NCBI GenBank assembly: GCA_917880885.1
Contig: OU862922.1
Location: forward strand, 22,444,627 to 22,508,626
Length of the DNA: 64,000 nt
DNA from: Limnephilus marmoratus
Lineage: Eukaryota > Arthropoda > Insecta > Trichoptera > Limnephilidae
Direction of reading: 5' to 3'
The notes below the pieces were generated by a model. That model saw only the letters and a program-made list of their open reading frames with translations. It did not search any database and was not told the origin of the DNA. Position 1 is the stretch's first letter, and each line of letters opens with the position of its first letter. The position numbers and the translations under genes are program-made. Of this stretch, positions 22,329-33,648 are shown piece after piece.

Positions 22329-23688
22329 TTCCAACTACCCTCGAAGTGAACTACGAGTATTAATAATATAACTAGCAGTTAAAAACCCACTCCGCAGGTT
22401 TTTGCTGTTAGGCTAGGTTTCGCCCAGTTTAAATGTTGGTGACCATTTTATAAATCCGATAGGAACTGGTTCCAAAAATAGCCGGTTCCTCGGATGCATT
22501 GTGATCCAGTGACAGCTAGTCACCGGGACAAAGTAACCGCAACAGGCAATGACGTCATAATATGTAATATATAGCCGCGTGGTATTGCGTGGTAGGTACT
22601 TACGCCTGCCAAGGGATGCTAATCACGCGATCTGTTAACGTAAGCGGCGCCATCTTTTGGCATCGCTGTAATTCGGTTCTATTACAAAAAGCATATTTGT
22701 ACATAAACTCGACTTACGAAAACGATTTTGCGTACGGCCCGGCGTCAGAGTTGCATTCTTAGCCGGATTCTTAAATTTCAACCATACAGTCTCTAGCCTA
22801 TTAATACTGTTTGATGATGATGATTGATGATACAACTAAACTACCACACTTTTAATGCAGCTTTTTCCGTGCTTAAAATTGAAATATATATAGATATTTC
22901 GGGGCTCCAAAGATCAAGATGAAAATTACACTACAGGCTAATAAAGACAGTCGATGGAAAATGGTAGTCGTAAAAGGAATCCAGATTTTTGCGTGACGGA
23001 AAAGCTCTCTTTTTGAAAAAGTATGTATACAGTGTCATACAGATTTTCTGCTTCACAGTTAGGATCTTCCGGTAGTAAAAATGAGTTTAAATGCTTACTT
23101 TTTACTAACAATTTATTCTTGGTGCTCTCTGGACAAACTGTGATATGAAACTCTAACAATTGCATAAATATCCCATTGACCCCTGGGAGGCTAAGGGGAC
23201 ACCGGTGTCCCCCATGAAATTTCAAAAACAAATTTTTTTTATATGCGATTTTCACCCTTATGTATAAAGAAACAGTATGAAAATAAGGTCAAAATCGCTT
23301 ACACCAATATCTCTATAGGTAGGGTAGAAGATTTCATTCATGTGGCAACTCTAGAATTTTTGTAATTAATTTATCTGTGACTTCAGACCGCTGTCAAAAC
23401 TGAAAAGTCGTGAGTTTTAGCATTTTTGTTCCTTTTTCAAATGCATATAAAGGTATTTATTTATTATCAATCACTTTTGAAATGTGTTTTTTCACGTAGG
23501 ATGTCTATTCAGGTTTATGTAAAAATGACAATATCAGTTCATTTTCGTATTTATACGGATATTTAAGCAAAATTCGGGAAGCCAAATATTCGAGCCTTCG
23601 TTTTTGGCTACCCAGGGGTTGAAGAAGATAAAATCTAAACGAAGATATTATGAAAGAGGACAAAACACAGAAAAATGAAAAAGATAAA
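22329..23688. other. Intergenic, possible degenerate TIR element
   Basis: TTGACCCCTGGGAGGCTAA near 23177 and its loose inverse near 23610-23625 might be ends of a decayed element, but agreement is short. No gene supported. Confidence 0.3.
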
Positions 23689-23755
23689 GGTCGCAACTGG
23701 GACTCGAACCCAGAACCTCTCGACGGGCGCCTCTACCAATTGGGCCATTACCACC
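23689..23755 (-). pseudogene. tRNA-like sequence with shortened anticodon arm
   Basis: The minus strand has an A box (AATTGGTAGAGG) and a perfect B box (GGTTCGAGTCC), a good T arm (CTGGG/CCCAG) and acceptor ends GGTGGTA/TGCGACC with one mismatch. About 7 bases are missing between the D arm and the T arm, so no anticodon can be assigned. Directly downstream (to 23664) comes TTTATCTTTTTC, ATTTTTCTGTG, the same tail text as the palindromic tRNA element at 18301. Confidence 0.65.
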
Positions 23756-23967
23756 TTCCATCAAACCGTCATATTTGTCAATCTCATATTTGAAATTTTA
23801 GAATTAACAATATTATCTTCGACTAATTTTTCCATATTATTAGTGTAATCTTCTTCTTCAATTATACATTACATTGATGTGAATAACTTTCAAAATTTTA
23901 TAAAAAGAGAGTTCTTCTTATTAAAAATGGTACAAATATGCAGTGACAATTAAATTAAATTAAATTG

Positions 23968-24578
23968 CAGTGACAACACCATCCAGAAGTTTAAAGATCA
24001 ATTACAATGACTTTATCTATGTTTTGTTATTATATCTGAATAGACAGCATATATGAACCTGATATAAATTGCAGTGACAACACCATCCAGAAGTTTAAAG
24101 ATCAATTACAATGACTTTATCTATGTTTTGTTATTATATCTGAATAGACAGCATATATGAACCTGATATAAATTGCAGTGACAACACCATCCAGAAGTTT
24201 AAAGATCAATTACAATGACTTTATCTATGTTTTGTTATTATATCTGAATAGACAGCATATATGAACCTGATATAAATTGCAGTGACAACACCATCCAGAA
24301 GTTTAAAGATCAATTACAATGACTTTATCTATGTTTTGTTATTATATCTGAATAGACAGCATATATGAACCTGATATAAATTGCAGTGACAACACCATCC
24401 AGAAGTTTAAAGATCAATTACAATGACTTTATCTATGTTTTGTTATTATATCTGAATAGACAGCATATATGAACCTGATATAAATTGCAGTGACAACACC
24501 ATCCAGAAGTTTAAAGATCAATTACAATGACTTTATCTATGTTTTGTTATTATATCTGAATAGACAGCATATATGAAC
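23968..24578. repeat. 104-bp tandem array, 5.9 copies
   Basis: Units start at 23968, 24072, 24176, 24280, 24384 and 24488 with CAGTGACAACACCATCCAGA and are identical by eye. The last unit stops after ATATGAACC. The exact 104-bp period and lack of divergence point to recent expansion. Confidence 0.95.
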
Positions 24579-25297
24579 CATTCTCTAACTTATCGCCTAA
24601 TTCCCCTACAATACCTTTTACTCCGCAAAAATCCCAAGATAAGGATGTCAATTTTTTAATTTTCATACTTTACATATACATATATCATAAGTTTCTTGGT
24701 TGAAAATCTTAACTCTATAAAAAAAAACAGAGAGTGAAAATGTGCTCAATATGATAAATATAGAGTATATTAACTCGCTTCCTCTTACTTACATCGCTTA
24801 TATAGATCAATTGTTATCGAGCCCTTTTCAATATTTTGTAATTATTACATGTTTGCGAATCGAAAGTTCATTGAAAGATTCAGATGACTGACCCTTATTG
24901 ATATAGCCCTGAGTGGATAGGTGGATAGATTGGTAGGTAACGTTCCGCTCGAGGCGTCGACGTCGCGTCGCCGTCGCGGTGTCCCTTGTCTATAGGGAAG
25001 GTGGTTAGGTACTTGTACCTACTATCCGAGGCGTCGTTGCGGTAATTACGCATTTCCACCGATTGCTTATCGATCACGTCAGGCCGACACTATTATCCTG
25101 ACACTAGCCCTAATGTTTCGGACAATGTAGATAGGTACTTGAATCTTTATCTTACGACCTGATAAGTAGCTAAACGGTTTATTCTCGTTTGCATAAAAGA
25201 TCATTTTTCGGGCATTTACTCGCGTAAAAGCTATTTTTCATTCTTTGGTTATACACTTCATGATAATATTAGGAATGAAAATAATTAAATGATAATA
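24579..25297. other. Intergenic
   Basis: No gene recognised. The GC-rich patch near 24945-24985 (GTCGACGTCGCGTCGCCGTC) is a short CG-repeat. Confidence 0.4.
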
Positions 25298-26287
25298 TTA
25301 GGTCCTTACATATGAAATTGGCATTTTGCCGTACTGGCAACTTTGATCTCAAATATCTTCTCTTTGGTTAGGAATTCCAAATTCAAATTTATATAGCTAT
25401 TTACTCGTGTATTTGTGTTTCGAAAATTATAATTCATTTGTTTTTTCCTCAATTGTTTTTTTTCTTTGCGTCACTTAGTTTACAAAATGGAATATCGCGT
25501 TATTTATGAGTACGAAATAAATAAATAAATATAGTATAAACTTGAAATATCGCGTTATTTACGAGTACGAGTTCCACCGTGGCACCAGTGCTGCAGAAAC
25601 GGCTCGAAGGATTAATGATGTGTATGGCGACGGTGCCGCAAAAGAAAACACAGTGCGTTTTTGGTTCCAACGTTTTCGTTCTGGAAATTTCGACCTGCAG
25701 AACAAGCTCCGTGGACGGCCGGAAACCAAAGTTGATAATGAAGAATTGAAGGCTATTGTGGAAGCGGATCCATCGCAAACCACGTCCGAGTTAGCTGCAG
25801 GCTGCGGTGTTAGTGATAAAACTGTTTTAATCCACTTGCAGCAAATTATGAAAGTGAAAAAGCTTGAAAGGTGGGTACCTCACGAATTGAGTGAGGCAAA
25901 TCAACAAACGCGCGTTAGAACGCTAGACCACACACAGCACAACAGACGGCTACCAAATTAGAGGAGCTTCAATTGGAATGTCTAAGACATCCACCGTACT
26001 CTCCAAACCTTGCACCAACAGATTACCATTTTTTTCGAAATTTGGATAACTTCTTGCAAGGGAAAAAATTCAACTTCGATGGGGCAGTCCAAACCGCCTT
26101 CAAAGATTTTATTGATTCCCGCCCGAATAGTTTTTTTAGTAAAGGGATCGATGAACTATCTACGAGATGGCAAAAGTGCATAGATAGCAATGGTACATAC
26201 TTTGATTAAATAAATATATTATATTAAAAAAAAATCTTCTTTAGGTTCCTCCCATACAAAACGCCAATTTCATATGTAAGGACCTAA
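25298..26287 (+). mobile_element. mariner element (cecropia-like), internally deleted copy 1
   Basis: Inverted ends TTAGGTCCTTACATATGAAA at both sides, flanked by the dinucleotide TA (25296-25297 and 26288-26289), as Tc1/mariner elements require. The element is 990 bp, shorter than the usual 1.3 kb, because the middle of the transposase is missing. Confidence 0.95.
25542..26209 (+). pseudogene. mariner transposase remnants (copy 1)
   Basis: 25542-25961 encodes the N-terminal two-HTH DNA-binding part (YEYEFHRGTSAAETARRIN, then RFWFQRFRSGNFD, the GRP linker GRPETK, SDKTVLIHL). It joins directly, out of frame, to sequence from about the second catalytic aspartate onward. 25973-26209 encodes the C-terminal part (LAPTDYHFFRN to the end). 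The first two aspartates of the D,D34D triad are lost, and the third is changed (PYSPNLAP instead of PYSPDLAP). The original ATG (25487) is followed by a partial repeat of the start region with a stop. No activity possible; it may still be moved by an active relative. Confidence 0.92.
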
Positions 26288-26800
26288 TATTTGTATTATT
26301 AGGTGCATTTTGATCATCTGCAGACACCTTTCCTTGTAATTAAATATAATTTGCACCGCACTCACAGGCAAATGCATTTAAAAAAGCACCTGCTCAATAA
26401 TGACTTTAATAATGTAGTCATATTAAAAATACATAAAATTTCAATTAATTTTGATTCCATTGATGATCACCATTTTCTTTTAAAAATTCGTCAAATTTAA
26501 AAGTTCTAACCACTAATTTGCGTGACAGATAAACACATTGTATTCAAACCACAAATAATAATGCCTTTATAAACACATAGGATGCGCAAGGTAATTGAGC
26601 TTTATTGCTTTTAAAATACTCCAAAGGCGTGAATGACATTTTAAACAGGTGTTTAAAGTGGGTTTCTATGACAATTCATTCGTTTTTTACAACGCTCGCT
26701 TTGAAGGGAGTTAATTGGTTAACTTAATAGTAAGGTAGCATCTATTGATGAATTGGACATGTAATTGATGAGAAGAATGCAATTCGACCCTTTTCCGGCT
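26288..26800. other. Intergenic
   Basis: Nothing recognised. Confidence 0.4.
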
Positions 26801-27143
26801 TTACCTAGACACCTAACGTTCGTGTGTACCCTAATAAACATAACCATTCGTCGAATCGACTAACATTTTTTTCATCAGTATTTTATCTATTTAATACTTA
26901 TTTAAAAAAAAAATATTTTTAATAAATATGAAACAAGGGTTATATTGATAAATAAAATAATTTATTTAAATGTAATTGGAAAATATATTTGTTTTTAATT
27001 TTTTTTAGTAAGGCACTAGGTATTTATCAGACTAGAGGTGACATCATACTTAGAAAATTAATAATAAAAAAATAATAATAATAACAGCCTCTTTTCTTTG
27101 GCAAAATTAAAAGATCACGATCCCTTATGTGAAAAAATAAAAA

Positions 27144-27398
27144 CTAGTTTTTGGAAGCGCAACTAGTGCAAAAATCAATTTTATGTTCACCACAAATTTC
27201 AGTGCTGCACTTTGAGCAATAAGTCTTCGTCATACGCCTATTTTTATACGGACATAATCCACAAATTTTTCTTTTTTGAAAATTGGCAGTCTCTGTCGAT
27301 CCAGGGTCATTTCTGGAGGTAGAATGACCACTTTGACCTTGAACTTTACTACTGACACGTAATATATCTTGTATTTTACTTTTTATATGTGTTGGCAT
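27144..27398 (-). pseudogene. piggyBac transposase C-terminal zinc-binding domain (PB1)
   Basis: The cysteine-rich end CGLCPYKNRRMTKTYCSKC, then ICGEHKIDFC and CTSC-like spacing, is the C-terminal zinc-binding domain that recognises the transposon ends. The catalytic DDE/D core is missing between this and the N-terminal piece. Confidence 0.88.
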
Positions 27399-27420
27399 TG
27401 TACGAATTTGCAGTCTTCAT

Positions 27421-27528
27421 TCAATTGTCTTCTTGTTCACTGACAGATGACTCATCCGATGAATTCGTGTCCTCTTCCATCAATAAACGTTGAATATTTG
27501 CAACAGACAGCGGTTTTTGCGAAGCCAT
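27421..27528 (-). pseudogene. piggyBac transposase N-terminal remnant (PB1)
   Basis: Starts ATG at 27526-27528 and reads MASQKPLSVANIQRLL, then an acidic/serine stretch ending at a TGA. Such acidic N termini precede the DDE domain in piggyBac transposases. The rest is deleted. Confidence 0.65.
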
Positions 27529-27788
27529 AGCGAAAAAACTGCAAAAAAACAACCAAAACAATATACCAAAAAGTCACAAAAACCCTAACCATTCGTTGAA
27601 ACGACGACTATGCGCGTAATATATCAAAAAATACTGTACTTACCTGCCGAACACGGCCACTCCCCGTAAGAGTTTTATGAGCCCTGAGTTGACAAGGAAC
27701 GACACGATCATCCGCGCACGCGTTAAAAAAGGACAGCCTATTTTGTATCGCGTATTCGTCGAATCGACGAAGGTTAGGTGTCTAGGGT

Positions 27789-28139
27789 TTAAATATTTCA
27801 AAGCTTTTGAAAAATGTACAAGAATTTATGTTCCTTCTTTTTTCCTTGGGACATGCACTGCTTTTTAACCTGTATATTACTGCATACCATAGTGCCAAAC
27901 GTCTGAGCTCATATGTGCAAATATAATTCAACGTAAACGTTTTCAATAAATAACACCGATGAACGTTAATTACCAGATAGATAGATGTACGTTTTTATTT
28001 AGATTTAATAAGAATTAAAGAAACGTAACACGTATTCCATTACTGAATGGTAATATTAGGGATATTCAAAATAATTTTCACCTGTAAAATGTGCATCTCT
28101 GGTGCAACGAGAGGAAAGCCTTTTCCCATTTCCTCATCT
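27789..28139. other. Intergenic
   Basis: Nothing recognised. Confidence 0.4.
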
Positions 28140-28211
28140 GGTTCCATGGTGTAATGGTTAGCACTCTGGACTCTGAATCCAGCGATCCGAGTTCAAATCT
28201 CGGTGGGACCT
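28140..28211 (+). tRNA. tRNA-Gln (CTG anticodon)
   Basis: A 72-base cloverleaf. Acceptor GGTTCCA/TGGGACC (one G-T), A box TGGTGTAATGGTTAGC, anticodon arm CTGGACTCTGAATCCAG with anticodon CTG, B box AGTTCAAATCTC, discriminator T. A short TTTTT lies 4-10 bases downstream. No intron. Appears intact. Confidence 0.95.
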
Positions 28212-29015
28212 GAATTTTTGCCAGTTCGCCTTTTATTTTGAACTTAGATGATGATTTATTGTGATTAATTCAAAGAATAATACGATTTCCTTTTGAAAAA
28301 TATTAATCTAATACGAAAAAAATCTCGTCAAAAGCTCATTTTCATCTGATTGTTGGTGGGGTGGTTAAAATCAATATTGCATCTGCGCACCATATTATCT
28401 GCTACCACATGAAAGACTCTTCTTCTGCGTCTATGCAAAAGGTGAGTTACATACATAGCTGGCTATCTAGCTGTTATAAGCAATGATACGCGCGTGTATA
28501 AAAGTACGAAATAGTTTTGATTAAAATATATTTGATTTTGAATGACCTATGCTAAGATTCCCCGTGTGAAAAACGTTAACTAAGTGGATAAAATATTTTG
28601 ACATTTTGAAACGGGTTTCCTCGAACATTGTTGTTTTTTAGCATGGGCATACAATTAAATAGAAAAAAATCAGGACCATAGATACATATATCAAAAGAAC
28701 ACAAAATGCCTGTTGCTCAAACTGATTAAAAGCATAATTAGAAGACTTTCAAATCAAATAAAGCAGACACGGCGTCCGGGAACAAAAAATCAACATATAT
28801 TTTTTTTATATTTCGTTGGTTGTTGAGGGCGATTAACCAGCGGCCGAGAATTCAAATTTCGTCGAAAGACGGTCTTGCGGTTGTACCCTTACAACTTTTC
28901 AGGGCAGTTCCGATGAGAAAGATTAATTTTTCTCCGTCCCAGTATTTTTAAATAATAATAATATATATTTATTTTTTATTTTAACTTTATGAGTAAAACC
29001 TCTAATTGTAATATT
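28212..29015. other. Intergenic
   Basis: Nothing recognised until the stretch TTTATGAGTAAAACCTCTAA (about 28986-29006), which resembles the left flank of the palindrome at 18301 and so belongs to the P family. Confidence 0.45.
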
Positions 29016-29202
29016 GAAATAAATGAAGACAATATAAGCGAAACTTAATCGAAAATCTGGAAATAGAAAAATCAGAGAAACATATTGACACCTCTGGGAC
29101 TTCCTGGGTTCGAGTCCCAGAGGTGTCAATATGTTTTTCTGATTTTTCTGTTTCCAGATTTTCGATTGAGTTTCGCTTATATTGTCTTCATTTATTTAAA
29201 TA
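29016..29202. mobile_element. Palindromic tRNA-tail element (P2)
   Basis: Arms 29016-29102 and 29119-29202 are inverted copies; the right arm reads CAATATGTTTTTCTGATTTT, then TGTTTCCAGATTTTCGATTG and TTCGCTTATATTGTCTTCAT. The centre keeps only a tRNA T arm and acceptor strand (CTGGGTTCGAGTCCCAG, then AGGTGTC). The same tail follows a different tRNA at 18445. Confidence 0.85.
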
Positions 29203-29324
29203 ATAATATATTTCAATAAAAAATTGATTCGATATACACCTACATATATTCAAAAATTCTCAAACGTGATGATGAAACTATTGAAATTATGTACTTTTTG
29301 TAATAATTTTTTGATCATAAGGAG

Positions 29325-29458
29325 GAATACGTTAATTACGTGAACTCAAAAAGGGGGGGGGGGGAATACGAAGTGGCCCAAATTTATCACACCAAGGGGG
29401 GGAGGGGTCTAGATTGGAAGAAAAACTGCTCACGTAATTAATTTATGCCCCCTAAGTA
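29325..29458. mobile_element. Degenerate MITE family M3 copy
   Basis: AATTACGTGAAC on the left and GCTCACGTAATTAA on the right are inverted, with G runs inside, like the element at 56337-56615. Confidence 0.5.
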
Positions 29459-29960
29459 TTTATATTTTTTTTTAAAGTCTAAGCAAATTAAGAATGTAAA
29501 AAAACTGATAAATGTTAGTTTGTAAGACCGTAAAAAAATATACAAACCGAAGTATTTTTGTCACAAAACACGTGCGAGGGACTTTTTTTAAAGATTTTAT
29601 TTTAACTAAAATTAGAATTCTGAAAAGTAGCTTACCTAGATTTTTTTAAATTTAATTGACTGCATGATTATATGATTTGAAATGTGTGTTGTATAATACT
29701 TTTTTTTGTAAGAAATCTGTCAACGACCTGCGGTATAACCTTATTAAACGTAAACATAATAGTAAATATTTTTTCTCAAAATTTAAAACGAACCTTTACT
29801 AGATAAAAAAACTATCTTTCAAAACCAATTTATACTTTAGCGGAAAAAAAAACAATATGTATAAAATTTTATTTAAAAATGACATATTTCTGGTTGTGTC
29901 TGGTTATTCCCTCTTAATATGGATAACATTGCACTGCACATCTCATGCAATTAGCTGGGT
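29459..29960. other. AT-rich intergenic
   Basis: Nothing recognised. Confidence 0.4.
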
Positions 29961-31332
29961 ATTATTTATTTATTTATTGATTAACGCCCTTTTTTCGGGG
30001 CTTTTACATTACATATGAATAATAAGAAAATACAAAGCATTCAATGTACATAACTGAACTGTCTCAGTAACAATATTTTATATTTGTTTAAACATAAATT
30101 GAAGATGTCCACTGACTTGGTATAATTGTTTCCCTCCATTAGTATTCTGGGCAAAGAAGAATACATATGGTAGTTAGTTCCAGAATTTCTACACTCAAAT
30201 AAATCTTGACTTCTAGTATTACGTAGTGGAATCCGGAAGTTTATCAATTCTAGTAATACCGGACTATCAACTAAATCATTTAGAATTTTATATAGAAATA
30301 CCAAGTCAGAGAAAATTCTTCTGTCGGACAATTTGAGCATATTCAAATAATTTAAAATAGTGTTGTAGTTCAACATATTGCTGGAATACCCATTTTAAAA
30401 TTTAGAAAACGTAAGAATTTCTTTTGAATTCTTTCAATAGCTTGAACATGTATACTATAATGTGGATTCCAGACGGGAGAATTGTACTCAAGTTGACTTC
30501 TAACGTAGGCAAAATATAACAGTTTAATACACTTTATATTGTTAAAATTTCTAGTAAGCCTAGTTATAAATCCCAACATTTTTAAGCCCTTATTAGAGAT
30601 TTCTGTTATGTGGTTAACAAATGAAAGATTTGATTGAAAAGTGATGCCTAAGTCTTTAATTTGTGTTAATGTCTGAAGGGCATTGTTATCAATGTTGTAA
30701 TTATAAATCACTGGATTTTTTATTCGAAAAAATCTAACTATTTGACAAAATTTAAGATATTTAGGTAAAGTCTATTTTCATTACACCAAATTAATAATTT
30801 ATTGATATTATCTTGAAGAATGTTGCAATGGTGAATATTTTGAATAATTCTAAAAATTTTGAGGTCATCAGCAAAAAGTAAAATGATTACATCATAAAAT
30901 ATTTTTGTAAGATCATTTATAAACAAGATAAATAAGATTGGACCAAGGTGTGAACCCTGTGGAACTCCACTTGTTGCATAAATTATTTCCGACAGAGAGG
31001 ATTTTATTCTAACAATGTGTTGTCTTCCAGTAAGATAGCTTTCAAACCAGGCTAATATATTGCCACGTATACCAAGTTTTTCTAATTTCCAAATGAGAAT
31101 TTTATGAGAAACTGTGTCAAAGGCTTTACTAAAATCAGTATAAATAGAGTCTACTTGTTTTTTTTTTCTTTGAAAGCATTGGTTAAAAAATTTCATAAAT
31201 AATTAAGTTGGACAAAGTACTTCTACCTGGCATAAATCCAAACTGGTAAAGTGATATTATAGGTTTTATTTGTGATAAAAGTTTGTCAAGTATTAGACTT
31301 TCAAAGAGTTTCGGTATGGTGGATTGAATGCA
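29961..31332 (-). mobile_element. Jockey-like LINE, 5'-truncated
   Basis: Minus-strand element ending in an (AAAT)n tail (29961-29980). The 5' end is lost just before the reverse-transcriptase region near 31332. Frames are broken at about 31195, 30725 and 30373, so it is inactive. Confidence 0.85.
30041..31332 (-). pseudogene. Reverse transcriptase remnant of jockey-like LINE
   Basis: Reading from the 5' side: 31332-31195 gives IPKLFESLILDKLLSQ and QFGFMPGRSTLSNL (RT motif region 1-2). After a frameshift, 31196-30738 gives YTDFSKAFDTVSH, SGVPQGSHLGPILFILFIND and the catalytic FADD box. 30711-30370 gives DLGITFQSNLSFVNHI and RSQLEYNSPVWNP. 30376-30041 gives the C-terminal LSDRRIFSDLVFLYKILN. 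The order matches ORF2 of jockey-type LINEs. FADD replaces the more usual YADD, a tolerated variant in this group. Confidence 0.9.
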
Positions 31333-32349
31333 TATATAATTGAATATTATATTATAAGCATTGTATTATTATTGTTATTTTTTTACACTAATGTAATTGT
31401 TTTATGTAAAGGTGAAGGTGAATAAATAAACAATTCTAATAATAATATCAACCAAAAATATACAGCTTAAAAAATATATTTCACGATGTTAATTTAAAGA
31501 ATTTGGAAAAAAACAATAACAGAATAAAAAATCAATATCTATTTAAAATGTATAATATACACGATTATTTACAATATACAATAAAACGGAGATCATTAGA
31601 GAACGCTTAAAAGCAGTTAGGTACCGAAATTCTTTCGATGAATAAAAAAATACTTCCTCCCTTGCAATATTGCCCAACGTAATTTTTTACAAACTTTTTC
31701 TGACGTTTGGTTTTATTCATTCATCAATATTAGCTACGCCCAATTTCAATCAATCATAATCGACCCTTATATATTTAAATTGAATAATTACTTTCAGCTT
31801 CTTTCCATCGTCTGATGGGAATTAAATGATCCGTTACGTATTAGTGAATTAATTCAGATGATACATCTCCCGGGGTTTGGCGGGGAGCCAATGGATGGTA
31901 CATAACAACTAACAACACGAGATTGTACGGTATCTATTATAATAATATTGACTATAACTTTGTTGACGACTATTTCTGTTATTGAAAGTGGCAAAGTGTA
32001 TTTTGAAATCAATTAATATAGCTTTATATACCCGTGGTTTTATCAAACAATAAAATAGCTCTGTTTAAAAAGTATGATGTTTTATTTGTTGTTTTGTCAA
32101 AATAAGTCAATGGTTATATTTTTTTTCTAATTACAACACAAGACGATAGATAACCTCTTCCAAACCTGAAAATATAGTGTTGTGTAAAACGTTACGTAAA
32201 ATGTAGTTATAGTACACTATTTTTAAATTATATTTCAAAATCTTTTCTTTTTTTTTCATTAAAAGTTTTGCGAAACACTGCTAAGCCCTTTGAAGGAATA
32301 ATCCAACCACGATAACCCGAAAAAAATGGTAATGCTCGTTTTAATATCT
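31333..32349. other. Intergenic
   Basis: No gene or repeat ends recognised. Confidence 0.4.
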
Positions 32350-32519
32350 ACTAAAACCTAACCTAACCTAACTTTACATAATGTCTATATTATGTTTGCC
32401 CGTTTTACTATTTTTGAACAATAATTTATTGTCTTCATGCGAGTAGGATATCCGTATTATTTTTGTTCCATTTTTTTATTAGGTTAGGTTAGGTTAGGTT
32501 AGATTAGATTAGGTTAGTA
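32349..32519. repeat. Opposed telomere-like TTAGG runs
   Basis: CCTAACCTAACCTAAC at about 32355-32370 and TTAGGTTAGGTTAGGTTAGG followed by degenerate TTAGATTAGATTAGG at about 32480-32519. TTAGG is the insect telomere repeat. The two runs point away from each other with about 110 bp between. Confidence 0.75.
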
Positions 32520-32537
32520 TTAAGTAGATATGACTAG

Positions 32538-32652
32538 GTATCTATCTATCTATATATCCATCTATCTATCTATCTTCCATCTTCTTCTTCTATCTTCTTC
32601 TTCTATATCTATATCTATTCTATATATCTATATATATATATATATATAAATA
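32538..32652. repeat. Compound microsatellite
   Basis: (TATC)n, (TCT)n and (TA)n blocks adjoin each other. The end merges with the start of the Helitron-like element. Confidence 0.9.
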
Positions 32653-33000
32653 AAAAAGAATCGCCGAAATGTATGTACGCGCATAACTTCTGTACGACTG
32701 CACCAAATTGGATAATTCTTTTTGTTTTGTATTCGTTATTGTCAGGACAAGGTTTGTATAAGTGAGCTCTGGCATTATTAAATTTGTTTAAAAAAATTGC
32801 AATATGTGGCACGCGAGCTGTTTGAAAACTAAATGTAGCGGGAATGAATATATGGAATGCAGGGGGGGGGGAGGGAGGGGGAAAGGTGAAGGGAACTCGG
32901 GGAGGGGGTTTTCGGAGGGTGAAATGAATGGGAAAGGACACGCAGGGTGAAACAATTTATTTATTAAATGGCATAGCAACGCACGCCGGGAACCAGCTAG
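32627..33000 (+). mobile_element. Helitron-like element H6 with G-rich core
   Basis: Starts TCTATATATA after A (the microsatellite blurs the start) and ends GGGAACCAGCTAG before T. Shares AATCGCCGAAATGTATGTAC, CAGGACAAGGTTTGTATAAG and GTGGCACGCGAGCTGTTTGA with H5 and H7. The G/GA-rich core is at about 32860-32930. Confidence 0.8.
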
Positions 33001-33648
33001 TTGGCGGATATTTTGTCGGGGATATTTTATCGAGGGGTGAAAAGTGGCTGAACCACAAAAATAAACAATATTTATGAAGAAAAAACATTCATATTATAAA
33101 ATGAAAATAAAAAAATGTCTAAACAATAAAAAAAAACTGCCCTTAAGAAAACTCATTGTTAAACTTACAATCTAAAGAATTTGATAGGTTTTACAATAAA
33201 CACATATTGAAAAATCATACATCACCTTTATGGGGTTTAACCGATCAAGCTACCCTTCCAATTTATTCTTTAAAAAATAATCATTTGTCAATTTAGACCA
33301 TCAGTCGCTGACGATCTGATCGCATGTTTGCGTTTTCTTATATTAAATGTTAAGTGCGTTGCATTTTTTCCAATTTATTTTGTGGTTAAGGAGATCTCTC
33401 GCAGTTGGTGTTTCCCGCATTTACCGCTAGGGCGGGTATTCATTGTATTGAAAGTTGTATTAGAAATAATACCCTTTTAATTTGGACAGTTTTCTGTAAA
33501 GGTTACGAGGGGTCAAACATTGATGGTAATTTCCAATACAACACTTAATTATTCATCAGTAGATGTACGAATGACGAATCATTCTACCTTTTTTGTTGCC
33601 TGGGTTGGTGAAGTATATTAATTGCTGTATAATAGGTGTAGCTATTAA
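33001..33648. other. Intergenic
   Basis: Nothing recognised. Confidence 0.4.

Larger units (their letters stand above)
26801..27788 (-). mobile_element. piggyBac-like element, internally deleted (PB1)
   Basis: Inverted ends (C)CTAGACACCTAACGTTCGT on the left and CCCTAGACACCTAACCTTCG read inward on the right. TTAA is present at 27789-27792; the left flank is degraded (TTTA). Subterminal ATTCGTCGAATCGAC palindromes lie inside both ends and once internally. Only the first and last parts of the transposase remain. Confidence 0.85.

Noticed and set aside
23177..23625. TIR element with CCCCTGGG ends
   Set aside because: Only about 16 bases of loose inverted similarity and no target duplication.
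23968..24578. CRISPR array
   Set aside because: Uniform 104-bp head-to-tail units with no repeat/spacer alternation, in eukaryotic DNA.
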